The notes: generated from the letters alone by a model not told the origin. 64,000 nucleotides of DNA from Rhizobium sp. 16-449-1b (GCF_017741935.1 NZ_JAGHMH010000017.1:1-64000), one strand, 5' to 3'. Shown: positions 54,421-64,000, numbered from the stretch's first letter. Translations and numbers: made by a program.

Positions 54421-55665
54421 ATGACGGAATTTGCCCCGGATGCCGGCTTCCGCAAGAACCGGAAACTCAAGGCAGCTCTTCTCCGCCACAAGGCCTTTTC
54501 GAAAGAGGGTCTGTCCGAACGTCTTTTCGGGCTGCTCTTTTCCGGCCTCGTCTATCCGCAGATCTGGGAAGATCCCGATCTCGACATGAAGGCGATGGAG
54601 CTTGAGCCTCATCACCGCATCGTCACCATCGGCTCCGGCGGCTGCAACATGCTCGCCTATCTCTCGCAGAGCCCGGCCTCGATCGACGTCGTCGACCTCA
54701 ACCCGCACCATATCGCGCTGAACAAGCTGAAGCTCGGCGCCTTCCGCCACCTTCCCGCCCATGCCGATCTCGTTCGCTTCCTGGCAAGGCCGAACCAGTC
54801 CGCCAACAGCCAGGCGTTTGATCGCTTCCTGTCGGCCAATCTGGATGAAGCGACCAGCAACTACTGGAACGGCCGCAAGTTCGGCCGCCGCCGCGTCACC
54901 GTCTTCGACCGCAACATCTACAAGACGGGCCTGCTCGGCCGCTTCATCGGCGCCGCCCACCTTCTCGCCCGTGTCCACGGCATAGACCTCACCGGCGTTG
55001 CCAAGGCGAAGACGATGGAAGAACAGCGCCAGCTCTTCGACGAGAAGATCGCGCCTCTGTTCGAAAAGCCTGTCGTGCGCTGGATCACCAGCCGCAAGAG
55101 CTCGCTCTTCGGCCTTGGCATCCCGCCGCAGCAATATGACGAGCTCGCAAGCCTCGCCGCCGACAATTCGATCGCGCCGGTTCTTCGCCATCGCCTGGAA
55201 AAGCTCACCTGTCATTTCCCGATGCAGGAAAACTACTTCGCCTGGCAGGCTTTCGCCCGCCGCTACGCCGATGAAGGCGAAGGTCCGCTGCCGACCTACC
55301 TGAAGGCGGAGCACTACGAGGCGATCCGCGCCAATGTCGACCGCGTCAGCGTTCACCATGCAAGCTTCACCGAGCTGCTTGCCGGCGAGCCCGCCGCCTC
55401 GCGCGACCGCTACATCCTGCTCGACGCGCAGGACTGGATGACGGACCAGCAGCTGAACGACGTCTGGTCGGAAATATCGCGCACCGCCCGCGACGGCGCC
55501 CGCGTCATCTTCCGCACCGCCGCCGAAAAGAGCATCATCGAAGGCCGCCTCTCGCCCGCCATCCGCGACCAGTGGACCTATCTCGAGGATCGCTCGCTCG
55601 AACTGACCGCGCTCGACCGCTCGGCCATCTACGGCGGCTTCCACATCTATGTGAAGAAGCCGTGA
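54421..55665 (+). CDS. btaA: S-adenosylmethionine:diacylglycerol 3-amino-3-carboxypropyltransferase
   Basis: A 414-residue enzyme for the first step of betaine lipid (DGTS) synthesis: transfer of the aminocarboxypropyl group from SAM to diacylglycerol. The N-terminal part has L-V-Y-P-Q-I-W-E-D-P, then I-G-S-G-G-C-N-M-L near 62, and the DUF3419 end with L-L-D-A-Q-D-W-M. ATG 54421 is taken; another ATG six codons upstream is in frame. The next gene, btaB, starts within the stop codon (GTGA). Confidence 0.92.
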   Translation: MTEFAPDAGFRKNRKLKAALLRHKAFSKEGLSERLFGLLFSGLVYPQIWEDPDLDMKAMELEPHHRIVTIGSGGCNMLAYLSQSPASIDVVDLNPHHIALNKLKLGAFRHLPAHADLVRFLARPNQSANSQAFDRFLSANLDEATSNYWNGRKFGRRRVTVFDRNIYKTGLLGRFIGAAHLLARVHGIDLTGVAKAKTMEEQRQLFDEKIAPLFEKPVVRWITSRKSSLFGLGIPPQQYDELASLAADNSIAPVLRHRLEKLTCHFPMQENYFAWQAFARRYADEGEGPLPTYLKAEHYEAIRANVDRVSVHHASFTELLAGEPAASRDRYILLDAQDWMTDQQLNDVWSEISRTARDGARVIFRTAAEKSIIEGRLSPAIRDQWTYLEDRSLELTALDRSAIYGGFHIYVKKP

Positions 55666-56348
55666 GCCGGACGGATATGAGCCAGGCCGACACGCGCCCA
55701 ACTGCCCCCTCGGAGAAACATGCCGACCTCATGGACGGCATGTACCGCTACCAGCGCCATATCTATGACCTGACGCGCAAATACTATCTCCTCGGCCGCG
55801 ACCAGACGATTCGCAATCTCGATCTTATCAAAGGCGCCACGCTGCTCGAGGTCGGCTGCGGAACCGGTCGCAACCTGGCGCTCGCCCACAGGCATTATCC
55901 TGAGGCCAAGCTCTACGGCCTCGATATCTCGCAGGAAATGCTGATCTCGGCCCGCAAGACCTTCGCGGGCCTGAACACCTCGGCCGATTTCCGCGTCGCC
56001 GACGCCACGGCGTTCGAAGCCCGCGATTTCGGCGTCGATGGTTTCGACCGGGTGATGATCTCCTACGCGCTGTCGATGATCCCCGATTGGGAGCGCGCGA
56101 TCGACGCATCGCTCGCGGCACTCGCCCCCGGTGGGCAGCTGCACATCGTCGATTTCGGCCAACAGGAAGGCCTGCCCGGCTGGTTCCGCGCCCTGCTTCG
56201 CTCCTGGCTCGACAAGTTCCACGTCACGCCGCGCGCGACGCTGCGCGACGTCCTGCAGGCCAAGGCCGATCAGGAAAACGCCCAGCTGATCTTCAAGACG
56301 ATCGGCGGCGGCTATGCCTGGCGCGCGATAATAATTAAGGGCCGCTAA
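55662..56348 (+). CDS. btaB: Betaine lipid N-methyltransferase
   Basis: A 228-residue SAM-dependent methyltransferase that adds three methyl groups to the homoserine lipid to give DGTS. The N-terminal M-D-G-M-Y-R-Y-Q-R-H-I-Y is family-like; motif I is L-L-E-V-G-C-G-T-G-R. GTG 55662 overlaps the btaA stop by 4 bp (GTGA) and is preferred; ATG 55677 is a good alternative. The pair btaA-btaB is an operon. Confidence 0.92.
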   Translation: MSRTDMSQADTRPTAPSEKHADLMDGMYRYQRHIYDLTRKYYLLGRDQTIRNLDLIKGATLLEVGCGTGRNLALAHRHYPEAKLYGLDISQEMLISARKTFAGLNTSADFRVADATAFEARDFGVDGFDRVMISYALSMIPDWERAIDASLAALAPGGQLHIVDFGQQEGLPGWFRALLRSWLDKFHVTPRATLRDVLQAKADQENAQLIFKTIGGGYAWRAIIIKGR

Positions 56349-56478
56349 TATTTAGCTTGAAACTAACCGATTTTTTACGTTGATATGGTGAATAGAGAGG
56401 GCATCTAAGCGCTGGACGCGTCAATTCGAAGGTCAGGCTGTGGGGCAAAAAGATCATTCGGTTCACGACGGAACATCC

Positions 56479-57276
56479 ATGCGCCGGCTTCTGTTATGCG
56501 TATTGCCCCTTGCCCTCATGCTCGCTGGCTGCACCTCCTCGGGTTATGACTATCTCTCCACCGCCTCGATAAAGCCGAAGATGCGCTTCCAGGACACCGA
56601 TCCGCAGGATTTCGGGCCTAAGCATCCGCAGCAAAACGCCATCCACGGCATCGACATCTCCAAGTGGCAGGGCGATATCGACTGGCAGACGGTGCGCAAG
56701 TCAGGCGTCGACTTCGCCTTCATCAAGGCGACCGAGGGCAAGGACCGCATCGACCCGCGCTTCAGCGAATACTGGCAGGAAGCCCGCCAGGTCGGCATTC
56801 CGCACGCCCCCTATCATTTCTACTATTTCTGCTCGTCCGCCGACGAACAGGCGGACTGGTTCATCAGCAACGTGCCGAAGGAATCCATGAAGCTGCCGCC
56901 GGTGCTCGATGTCGAGTGGAACGGGGAATCGAAGACCTGCCGCACGCGCCCCGATCCCGAGACCGTGCGCTCCGAGATCAAGCGCTTCATGGACAGGCTC
57001 GAAGCCTATTACGGCAAGCGCCCGATCATCTACACCTCGGTCGACTTCCACCGCGAAAATCTCGACGGCTATTTCCAGGATTATCACTTCTGGGTCCGTT
57101 CCGTCGCGAAACACCCCGAGGTCACCTACGCCAACCGTCGCTGGGCCTTCTGGCAGTACACCTCGACCGGCGTGATCCCTGGGATCAAGGGCCCGACTGA
57201 CATTAACGTGTTCGCGGGTTCGGCGAAGAACTGGAATAACTGGGTCGCGGCCGTATCCAAGGATAGGAATTCTTAG
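56479..57276 (+). CDS. GH25 lysozyme-family lipoprotein
   Basis: A 265-residue secreted glycoside hydrolase. The signal ends in L-M-L-A-G-C, the lipobox Cys being near residue 18. The GH25 barrel starts at I-H-G-I-D-I-S-K-W-Q-G and contains F-I-K-A-T-E-G, V-L-D-V-E-W with the catalytic Asp/Glu, and R-W-A-F-W-Q-Y-T-S-T. Members cut MurNAc-GlcNAc bonds. ATG 56479 starts the signal peptide; the GTG at 56440 would add 13 polar residues. Confidence 0.88.
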   Translation: MRRLLLCVLPLALMLAGCTSSGYDYLSTASIKPKMRFQDTDPQDFGPKHPQQNAIHGIDISKWQGDIDWQTVRKSGVDFAFIKATEGKDRIDPRFSEYWQEARQVGIPHAPYHFYYFCSSADEQADWFISNVPKESMKLPPVLDVEWNGESKTCRTRPDPETVRSEIKRFMDRLEAYYGKRPIIYTSVDFHRENLDGYFQDYHFWVRSVAKHPEVTYANRRWAFWQYTSTGVIPGIKGPTDINVFAGSAKNWNNWVAAVSKDRNS

Positions 57277-57358
57277 TAACGTCCCGTTTTCTTTCTTGCT
57301 TCTGTCACAATCATTTGGGACATCGACAGCAATTCAAGCAATGACGAGGATACACTCC

Positions 57359-58618
57359 ATGCACCGCACGCCTGCAAGCCGTTCTGCGCTCGCTCTCCTC
57401 CTTGCCGCTGGTCTGGCGACCGGCGCGGCAGCGCAAACACCGGCCCCGGCCGCACCGGCCGGTCAGGCGCCCGCGACGGCGGCGGCACCCGCCGCTCCGG
57501 CTGTCGCATGTGACGGCGATCTCTCCACCTTCCTCGCTGGCGTCAAGGCCGAAGCGATCGCAGCAGGCGCTTCCGCCGAAGCAGCCGACAAGGCGCTTGC
57601 AGGTGCCCAGATCGATCCGAAGGTGCTGAGCCGCGACCGCGCCCAGGGCGTGTTCAAGCAGACCTTCCTCGAATTCTCGCAGCGCACCGTCAGCCAGGCC
57701 CGCCTCGACATCGGCCGCCAGAAGATGAAGCAGTTCGCCGACGTCTTTGCTCGCGCCGAACAGGAATACGGCGTGCCCCCGGGCGTCATCACCGCCTTCT
57801 GGGCGATGGAGACCGATTTCGGCGCCGTGCAGGGCGATTTCAACACCCGCAACGCGCTCGTGACGCTCGCTCATGATTGCCGCCGTCCGGAGCTCTTCCG
57901 CCCGCAGCTGATCGCGCTGATCGAGATGGTCCAGCACGGCGACCTCGACCCTGAGACCAACACCGGCGCCTGGGCCGGCGAAATCGGCCAGGTGCAGATG
58001 CTGCCGCGCGATATCATCGCCTACGGCATGGACGGCGACGGCGACGGCCATGTACGCCTGAAGCAGAGCGGCCCGGACGCCATCCTGACCGCCGCCAAGT
58101 TCATCCAGCACCTCGGCTTCCAGAAGGGCCAGCCCTGGCTGCAGGAAGTCACCATCCCGCAGGACCTGCCCTTCGAGAAGTCGGGCCTCGGCGGCACGAT
58201 GACGGCAGGCGAATGGTTCGCGCTCGGCGTCAAGCCGCGCAACGGCGACGTAAGCTTCGGCACGCTGCGCGGCGATCTCGTCCTGCCGCAGGGCCGCCTA
58301 GGACCGGCCTTCATCGCCTATCCGAACTTCGGCATCTATCTCGAGTGGAACAAGTCCTTCATCTACACGACTTCGGCCGCCTATTTCGCGACCCGCCTCT
58401 CCGGCGCCGAGCCCTATCTCAAGGGCACGCCTGAGCAGGGCCTGACCAACGACCAGATGAAGGAACTGCAGACCAAGCTCGACACGATGGGCCACGACGT
58501 CGGCGCCATCGACGGCATCCTCGGCTCCGGCACCCGCGTCGCCATCCAGAAGCAGCAGCAGCGCCTCGGCATGCCGGCCGACGGCTGGGCGACGCCCGCC
58601 CTCCTCAACGCGCTCTGA
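57359..58618 (+). CDS. Lytic murein transglycosylase, MltB type, with peptidoglycan-binding domain
   Basis: A 419-residue secreted enzyme. The signal peptide (about 1-26, ending GAAAQ) is followed by an Ala/Pro-rich stretch. The catalytic domain (about 60-340) has the Glu in A-F-W-A-M-E-T-D-F-G, and the motif Y-G-M-D-G-D-G-D-G-H, which resembles a calcium loop. The C-terminal 60 residues are a peptidoglycan-binding domain with I-D-G-I-L-G-S-G-T. ATG 57359 has GAGG 9 bases upstream. Confidence 0.9.
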   Translation: MHRTPASRSALALLLAAGLATGAAAQTPAPAAPAGQAPATAAAPAAPAVACDGDLSTFLAGVKAEAIAAGASAEAADKALAGAQIDPKVLSRDRAQGVFKQTFLEFSQRTVSQARLDIGRQKMKQFADVFARAEQEYGVPPGVITAFWAMETDFGAVQGDFNTRNALVTLAHDCRRPELFRPQLIALIEMVQHGDLDPETNTGAWAGEIGQVQMLPRDIIAYGMDGDGDGHVRLKQSGPDAILTAAKFIQHLGFQKGQPWLQEVTIPQDLPFEKSGLGGTMTAGEWFALGVKPRNGDVSFGTLRGDLVLPQGRLGPAFIAYPNFGIYLEWNKSFIYTTSAAYFATRLSGAEPYLKGTPEQGLTNDQMKELQTKLDTMGHDVGAIDGILGSGTRVAIQKQQQRLGMPADGWATPALLNAL

Positions 58619-58651
58619 GCGCCCGCGAGAAAGCTGAAAAACGACGACAAG

Positions 58652-58676
58652 AGCCGGGCCAAGCGCCCGGCTTTTC
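58652..58676 (+). terminator. Rho-independent terminator of the MltB-type gene
   Basis: AGCCGGGC (58652-58659) pairs with GCCCGGCT (58665-58672), followed by TTTCG. It begins 33 bases after the stop codon. Confidence 0.78.
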
Positions 58677-58936
58677 GTTTTCCGATTTCGTGAGCGTTTT
58701 CAGCGGGCTGCACAGCGCCTGCAATCCGCCACAGGCGTAAATGGCGGGTCGCCCTTTTTTACGCTACGTTAAAATGTGTGAATATTTTTCCGAGCGATTT
58801 TGTCGTGAAGATTCAGCGAACTAGCTTTTGTCACCAGTGAGAGATGTGACATTTTCGCCGCATCGCAGCAAAAAAAGCGCTTTCCAACTGCCACAGTCCC
58901 GACATATTATCAGCTCGTTAACGCGAGGAGACAGAC
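58677..58936. other. Leader region of the 25-residue membrane ORF
   Basis: About 260 bases, A/T-rich near 58760-58800 and 58830-58880, with no larger gene. It most likely holds the promoter of the next small ORF. No known motif was assigned. Confidence 0.4.
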
Positions 58937-59014
58937 ATGGGACTGACACGATCCTTGAATGTCCTTTTGATCGGTGCGGCGTTTCTTTTCGTGCTGTCGA
59001 TGCTTTTCATCTGA
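58937..59014 (+). CDS. 25-residue single-helix membrane peptide
   Basis: ATG 58937 has GAGGAG about 7 bases upstream and TGA at 59012. The peptide MGLTRSLN is followed by a hydrophobic run of about 17 residues (L-L-I-G-A-A-F-L-F-V-L-S-M-L-F-I), so it is predicted to be a single transmembrane helix with a short basic N-terminus. It has its own leader and a strong terminator behind it. No function is known; it could be a regulatory subunit of a larger membrane protein. Confidence 0.55.
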   Translation: MGLTRSLNVLLIGAAFLFVLSMLFI

Positions 59015-59077
59015 CACAGGATGCCGCTTCAAACGGACTATGCCGAAACTCCTAGATAGCGCAGAGTTCATGAAACA

Positions 59078-59112
59078 GAAAAAGCGCAGGCCATCGCGGT
59101 CTGCGCTTTTTC
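59078..59112. terminator. Bidirectional terminator between the small ORF and metF
   Basis: A perfect 12-bp stem (GAAAAAGCGCAG, 59078-59089, with its complement at 59101-59112) has A and T runs on opposite sides. It ends both the small ORF transcript and the sahR-metF transcript. Confidence 0.85.
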
Positions 59113-59141
59113 AGTTCTATAGACTGTGAACGTCGCCTTGA

Positions 59142-60041
59142 TCAGGCGGCAGCACCGGCGCTCTTGGCGGCATTGCGCTTGAAGCCGAGGTTCGTCAGAA
59201 CCGCCGAAACCAGCGGCGCGCGGTTCATCGTATAGAGATGGAAATCACTGACACCACGACGGGCCAGATCCTCGATCTGCTCGGCGGCGACATCGGCCGC
59301 GACCTTGGCGCGCTCTTCCGGCTTGTCGTCGTAACCTTCGAAGCGCTCGTCGAGAAACGCCGGAATGACCGTGCCGCAGGCGCCGGCGAAGCGCTTCAGC
59401 TGCGTCAGGTTCATGATCGGCATGATGCCGGGAACGACGGGAATGGTGATCCCGGCCGCACGCACCTTCTCCAGGTAGCGCTCGAAATTGTCGTTGTCGA
59501 AGAAGAACTGCGTCAGCGCCCGGTTGGCACCGTTGTCAGCCTTGCGCTTCAGCATGTCGATATCGGCGGCGACATCGCGGCTTTCAGGATGCTTTTCGGG
59601 ATAGGCCGAGACGGAGATCTCGAAATCGCCGAGCTCGCGCAGGCCGGCGACCAGCTCGGAAGCGTTGGCGTATCCACCCGGATGCGGCGTATAGGGCGCG
59701 CCGACGCCATCGGGTGTGTCGCCACGCAGCGCCACGAAGTGCTTCACGCCGGCCTTGCGGAAGCTCTCGACGACGCTGTGCGTCTCTTCCTTGGTGGCGC
59801 CCACGCAGGTGAGGTGCGAGGCGGTGGCAAGCGGCGTGGAGCTGATGAAGCGCGACACGGTTGCCAGCGTCGGCGCCTTGGTTGTGCCGCCGGCGCCGTA
59901 GGTCACCGACACAAAGTCGGGATTCCAGTCCTGCAACTCGCTGACTGTCTTCCAGAGCTGGCCCTCGGCCTCTTCCGACTTCGGCGGAAAGAATTCGAAC
60001 GAGATGCCGATCCTGTTGCGCGCGTCGTGGTTCAAAGCCAT
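59142..60041 (-). CDS. metF: 5,10-Methylenetetrahydrofolate reductase
   Basis: A 299-residue FAD enzyme that makes methyl-THF for methionine synthesis. It shows S-F-E-F-F-P-P-K-S near residue 10, F-V-S-V-T-Y-G-A-G-G, A-L-R-G-D, Q-F-F-F-D-N near 180 and P-G-I-M-P-I. ATG 60041 has GGGAGA 7 bases upstream; an ATG six codons upstream has none. The gene starts 1 bp after the sahR stop, so the two form an operon. Confidence 0.95.
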   Translation of the reverse strand: MALNHDARNRIGISFEFFPPKSEEAEGQLWKTVSELQDWNPDFVSVTYGAGGTTKAPTLATVSRFISSTPLATASHLTCVGATKEETHSVVESFRKAGVKHFVALRGDTPDGVGAPYTPHPGGYANASELVAGLRELGDFEISVSAYPEKHPESRDVAADIDMLKRKADNGANRALTQFFFDNDNFERYLEKVRAAGITIPVVPGIMPIMNLTQLKRFAGACGTVIPAFLDERFEGYDDKPEERAKVAADVAAEQIEDLARRGVSDFHLYTMNRAPLVSAVLTNLGFKRNAAKSAGAAA

Positions 60042-60042
60042 G

Positions 60043-61068
60043 TCAGTCTCTCCCGGCAAATGTGGGTGCGGCGTGATCGCTCTCGGCGGAGGCCATCAGG
60101 CGCCTGGGGTCGCGCGCGAGCCAGATGGTGACCGTAAGTCCCTGCCCGCTCTCGTGCCCCGGATGAAGATCGACGACCTGCTCGATATCGAGCCCCGCCT
60201 TGCGCAGCCAGTCGGTCATCGACTGGTGCGAGAAGCCGAGACGCACATGCGCGTGGTCGTCACGAAGATATTCCAGCGTGTGAGGCGCCAGATCGATGAT
60301 GACGAGCCGTCCGCCCGGGCGCAGCATGCGCGCCGCTTCCCCGATGGCGATTTCCGGCTGGTCGAAGAAGTGCAGGACCTGATGGATCGTCACCAGATCG
60401 AAATCCTGCGCCTCGAAAGGCAGGTTCAAGATATCGGCATGGCGCACCGAGGCCTTGGTGATGCCCGTCCGGTCGAGATTGGCGCGGGCGACGCTCAGCA
60501 TGTCGCGGCTGGCATCGACGCCGATCGCGCGACGATAGAGCCCCGACAGAAGCTCCAGGATGCGGCCGGTGCCGGTGCCGAGATCGAGCAGCGAATCGAT
60601 CGGCTGGCTGCCGAGCAGCCGGATCACGGCGGCATCGACCTCCTCGTCGGCCGCGTGCAGGCGGCGCAGTTCGTCCCACTCGGCGGCGTTGCGGCTGAAA
60701 TAGGCCTGCGCCCGCTCCGAGCGCTGGCGCTTGACGGCATCGAGCCGCTCGCCATCGCGCAGGATGACAGGATCGTTCTCGGAGGCATGCGCCAGAAGAT
60801 TGCGCACGAAGTTCGCCGCCTTCCCTTCCTGCCGCAGCCGGAAATAGGCCCAGGCGCCTTCCTGGTAGCGATCGATCAGATCGGCTTCGCCAAGCAGCTT
60901 GAGATGGCGCGAGATACGCGGTTGGGATTGGCCGAGAATTTCGGTAAGGTCAGTCACGGTCACGTCGCCGGCGGCCAGCAGCGCCAGAAGACGCAGGCGC
61001 GTCGGCTCACCCGCCGCCCGCAGCACATCCACCAACGCATCCAAACCTAGCCTGACGGGTTCACCCAT
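60043..61068 (-). CDS. sahR: SahR-type regulator: ArsR HTH fused to SAM-methyltransferase domain
   Basis: A 341-residue fusion. The N-terminal ArsR-like winged helix (about 8-95) has the recognition helix in G-Q-S-Q-P-R-I-S-R-H-L. The C-terminal part is a methyltransferase fold with motif I L-L-D-L-G-T-G-T-G-R near 155. In known SahR proteins the methyltransferase domain binds SAH and releases the repressor, so SAM-cycle genes are induced. Start 61068 is chosen because the other ATG (61086) touches the operator palindrome and has no ribosome-binding site. It overlaps no gene and precedes metF. Confidence 0.88.
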   Translation of the reverse strand: MGEPVRLGLDALVDVLRAAGEPTRLRLLALLAAGDVTVTDLTEILGQSQPRISRHLKLLGEADLIDRYQEGAWAYFRLRQEGKAANFVRNLLAHASENDPVILRDGERLDAVKRQRSERAQAYFSRNAAEWDELRRLHAADEEVDAAVIRLLGSQPIDSLLDLGTGTGRILELLSGLYRRAIGVDASRDMLSVARANLDRTGITKASVRHADILNLPFEAQDFDLVTIHQVLHFFDQPEIAIGEAARMLRPGGRLVIIDLAPHTLEYLRDDHAHVRLGFSHQSMTDWLRKAGLDIEQVVDLHPGHESGQGLTVTIWLARDPRRLMASAESDHAAPTFAGRD

Positions 61069-61083
61069 ATCCGATCCAATCAA

Positions 61084-61105
61084 CATATAAAGATATCTTT
61101 ATGTG
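61084..61105 (-). promoter_or_regulatory. SahR operator: 16-bp perfect palindrome
   Basis: ATAAAGATATCTTTAT at 61087-61102 is its own reverse complement; with flanks it extends to 22 bp with one mismatch. A/T-rich palindromes of this type (core GATATC) are the predicted ArsR/SahR sites. It lies 16 bases upstream of the chosen sahR start, where it would block RNA polymerase. Confidence 0.7.
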
Positions 61106-61183
61106 AAATGATTTGGTCGTGCAAGCGGGATTTCGATCGGTTCACGAAATTCCCTGCGCAAATCGCGACATGGGCTCCCACAA

Positions 61184-61209
61184 AAAAGCCCCGGCGAACC
61201 GGGGCTTTT
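61184..61209 (-). terminator. Rho-independent terminator of ettA
   Basis: AAAAGCCCCGG (61184-61194) pairs with CCGGGGCTTTT (61199-61209) around a CGAA loop, 28 bases after the ettA stop on the minus strand, with a T-run after the stem. Confidence 0.85.
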
Positions 61210-61236
61210 CTTGCAGTTGCTCTTCCGAGCGAAGGC

Positions 61237-62886
<1,650 letters not shown>

Positions 62887-63020
62887 CGGTAATTCTGCTC
62901 CGGGGGAAATTGGTTTGCCGCTATGTAGGCGAATTGGCGCCCGGGGGCAACGCGCCAGCGGCAAAATCCACCCGCTTTGTCGCAGATCACCCGCAGTTTG
63001 CGGCTGAAAGTCAGCCCACT

Positions 63021-64000
63021 CTACCGCAGCGCGGCATGATCGATCCGGAAAAGCTGGAAATCGCTGCGCGTGGGCGGATTGACCCGCTCAAGCCCCGGCC
63101 AGCCATCCCCACGCGCCAACGCGGCATAAAGCGGCGCCTGCTTCGGATCGGCTTCGAGAGGAAAGCGGCAGACGGCGACATAGTCGAAAGGCGCCAGCGC
63201 CTCGCGACGCAGCTGCGGGTCCGAGGTCATGAACGCCTGGAAGATCCGCTTCATTCCGGGCGATGCACGATGGAACGGCATGGCGGCGACCGAAAAGCCC
63301 GATGGCGCCGCCAGGATCAGAGGCATGGCGATCCCTTGCGGCGCGGCGACGCGGCCCGGCGGGACGGTTTGAAGCACGGAGAAATCCTGCCGCTCGCACT
63401 CGCTCGCCACCATATAGTCGACCTCGTCGAATTTATGCTGAACCGACGGCACCAGCACGAAGAAGACACAAAGCGCGACCGCAACGGCAGCAGCGGCAAC
63501 CGCGGAAAGCCGGTACATTTTGTCGAAAGCCTGTGATTTCATCGTCATCGTCGCGATGACGGCGGGAAGGAACACCGGCATCAGCGCGATCGGAAAGCGA
63601 ATGTTGCGCGTCACGAAGAAGGTAAGAACGAGGGCACCCAACGCCATGAGATAGGCGATTGCTGGTCCGAATGACCGCTCCCGCATTTTGAACCACACCA
63701 GCGGACCGACATAGGCGCCGACAGCAGCCGTCAACGCCAGGAGGAGCAACAGATCATATTGCCCGTTCTCGTAGAAATACCGGATGCTTTTTTCCTGCCA
63801 TACCCGGTCGAACCACAGCTCCCGCGACACCGGGTCGATGATGCCGTAGGGCCCAGAAATGCAGGATGGAAAAAGGTAGGCGGCCACGATCAGGACGGCA
63901 ACGGCCGGAATTGCCAGCGCAAGGAGCCGCATGAAAGGCCCCGCGCGATCACTCTGGATCGCCACCCCCGCACCGAGAACCATGGAGAATGCCGACAGCA
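63021..64000 (-). CDS. C-terminal part of a polytopic membrane protein (truncated by the window edge)
   Basis: The open frame runs through the right edge, so the N-terminus is missing; the visible part is 326 residues. It has about six hydrophobic helices, from L-L-A-L-A-I-P-A-V-A-V-L near the start to V-A-V-A-L-C-V-F-F-V-L near the middle, then a soluble C-terminal domain of about 130 residues with four cysteines in total over the visible protein. It resembles glycosyltransferase-type membrane proteins in layout, but no family motif is seen. An ATG at 63983 is inside the frame and probably not the start. Confidence 0.6.
   Translation of the reverse strand, partial: LSAFSMVLGAGVAIQSDRAGPFMRLLALAIPAVAVLIVAAYLFPSCISGPYGIIDPVSRELWFDRVWQEKSIRYFYENGQYDLLLLLALTAAVGAYVGPLVWFKMRERSFGPAIAYLMALGALVLTFFVTRNIRFPIALMPVFLPAVIATMTMKSQAFDKMYRLSAVAAAAVAVALCVFFVLVPSVQHKFDEVDYMVASECERQDFSVLQTVPPGRVAAPQGIAMPLILAAPSGFSVAAMPFHRASPGMKRIFQAFMTSDPQLRREALAPFDYVAVCRFPLEADPKQAPLYAALARGDGWPGLERVNPPTRSDFQLFRIDHAALR

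Overview
The window is chromosomal DNA of an alphaproteobacterium of the Rhizobiaceae, most likely Rhizobium. The support is high GC with strong G/C third-position bias, a palindromic repeat of the rhizobial RIME type, an alphaproteobacterial RNase P RNA, an FtsZ with a long Gln/Pro-rich tail, a PPi-type phosphofructokinase, betaine-lipid genes (btaA/btaB) and a SahR-metF pair. No tRNA, rRNA, insertion sequence, phage gene or CRISPR array was seen. The species is inference.

Left part (1-17 kb): the end of a truncated gene, a RIME-like repeat, a GluP/FucP-type sugar transporter, nicotinamidase, an AzlCD amino-acid exporter, an aminopeptidase P, then a compact unit with a sigma-54-like promoter, a 49-codon ORF, two hairpins presenting CCUCCUCC loops and a terminator. 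PrmA, a flavin monooxygenase and a SCO1/SenC copper protein follow on the minus strand. A chemoreceptor with a CheR/CheB tether and a CheW are on the plus strand, followed by an aldose-epimerase-like protein, CreA, a DEDDh exonuclease and a GNAT acetyltransferase whose ribosome-binding site lies in a hairpin.

Centre (15-43.3 kb, minus strand): the division and cell-wall (dcw) cluster, read from high to low coordinate: mraZ-rsmH-ftsL-ftsI-murE-murF-mraY-murD-ftsW-murG-murC-murB, then a two-gene plus-strand insert (MHS-family transporter and Tat-type metallophosphoesterase), then ddlB-ftsQ-ftsA-ftsZ, lpxC, bamD, recN, ligA. Most neighbours overlap by 4 bp or lie within about 20 bp, so translation is probably coupled. 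The mraZ upstream region carries four TGGG repeats at exact 10-bp spacing (a MraZ operator), and the ddlB upstream region carries a TTAACCAT motif of the CtrA type.

Right part (43.8-64 kb): a small zinc-ribbon ORF in an AT-rich pocket, rnpB, two tandem paralogous FAD oxidoreductases of the sarcosine/methyltryptophan-oxidase type, and then an unusual number of peptidoglycan-active enzymes (two Slt-type transglycosylases, an AmiD-type amidase, a GH25 lysozyme, an MltB-type transglycosylase). Among these sit a TerB-DnaJ protein, pfp, a LysE exporter, a serine hydrolase and btaA-btaB with a weak Pho box. After them come a 25-residue membrane peptide gene, the sahR-metF operon with a 16-bp perfect palindrome as probable operator, ettA, and a membrane protein that runs off the right edge.

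The main uncertainties are several start codons (TTG or GTG starts are proposed for prmA, ftsQ, the exonuclease, gluP, azlD, murF and btaB), the short ORFs, and all regulatory sites, which are read by eye only.
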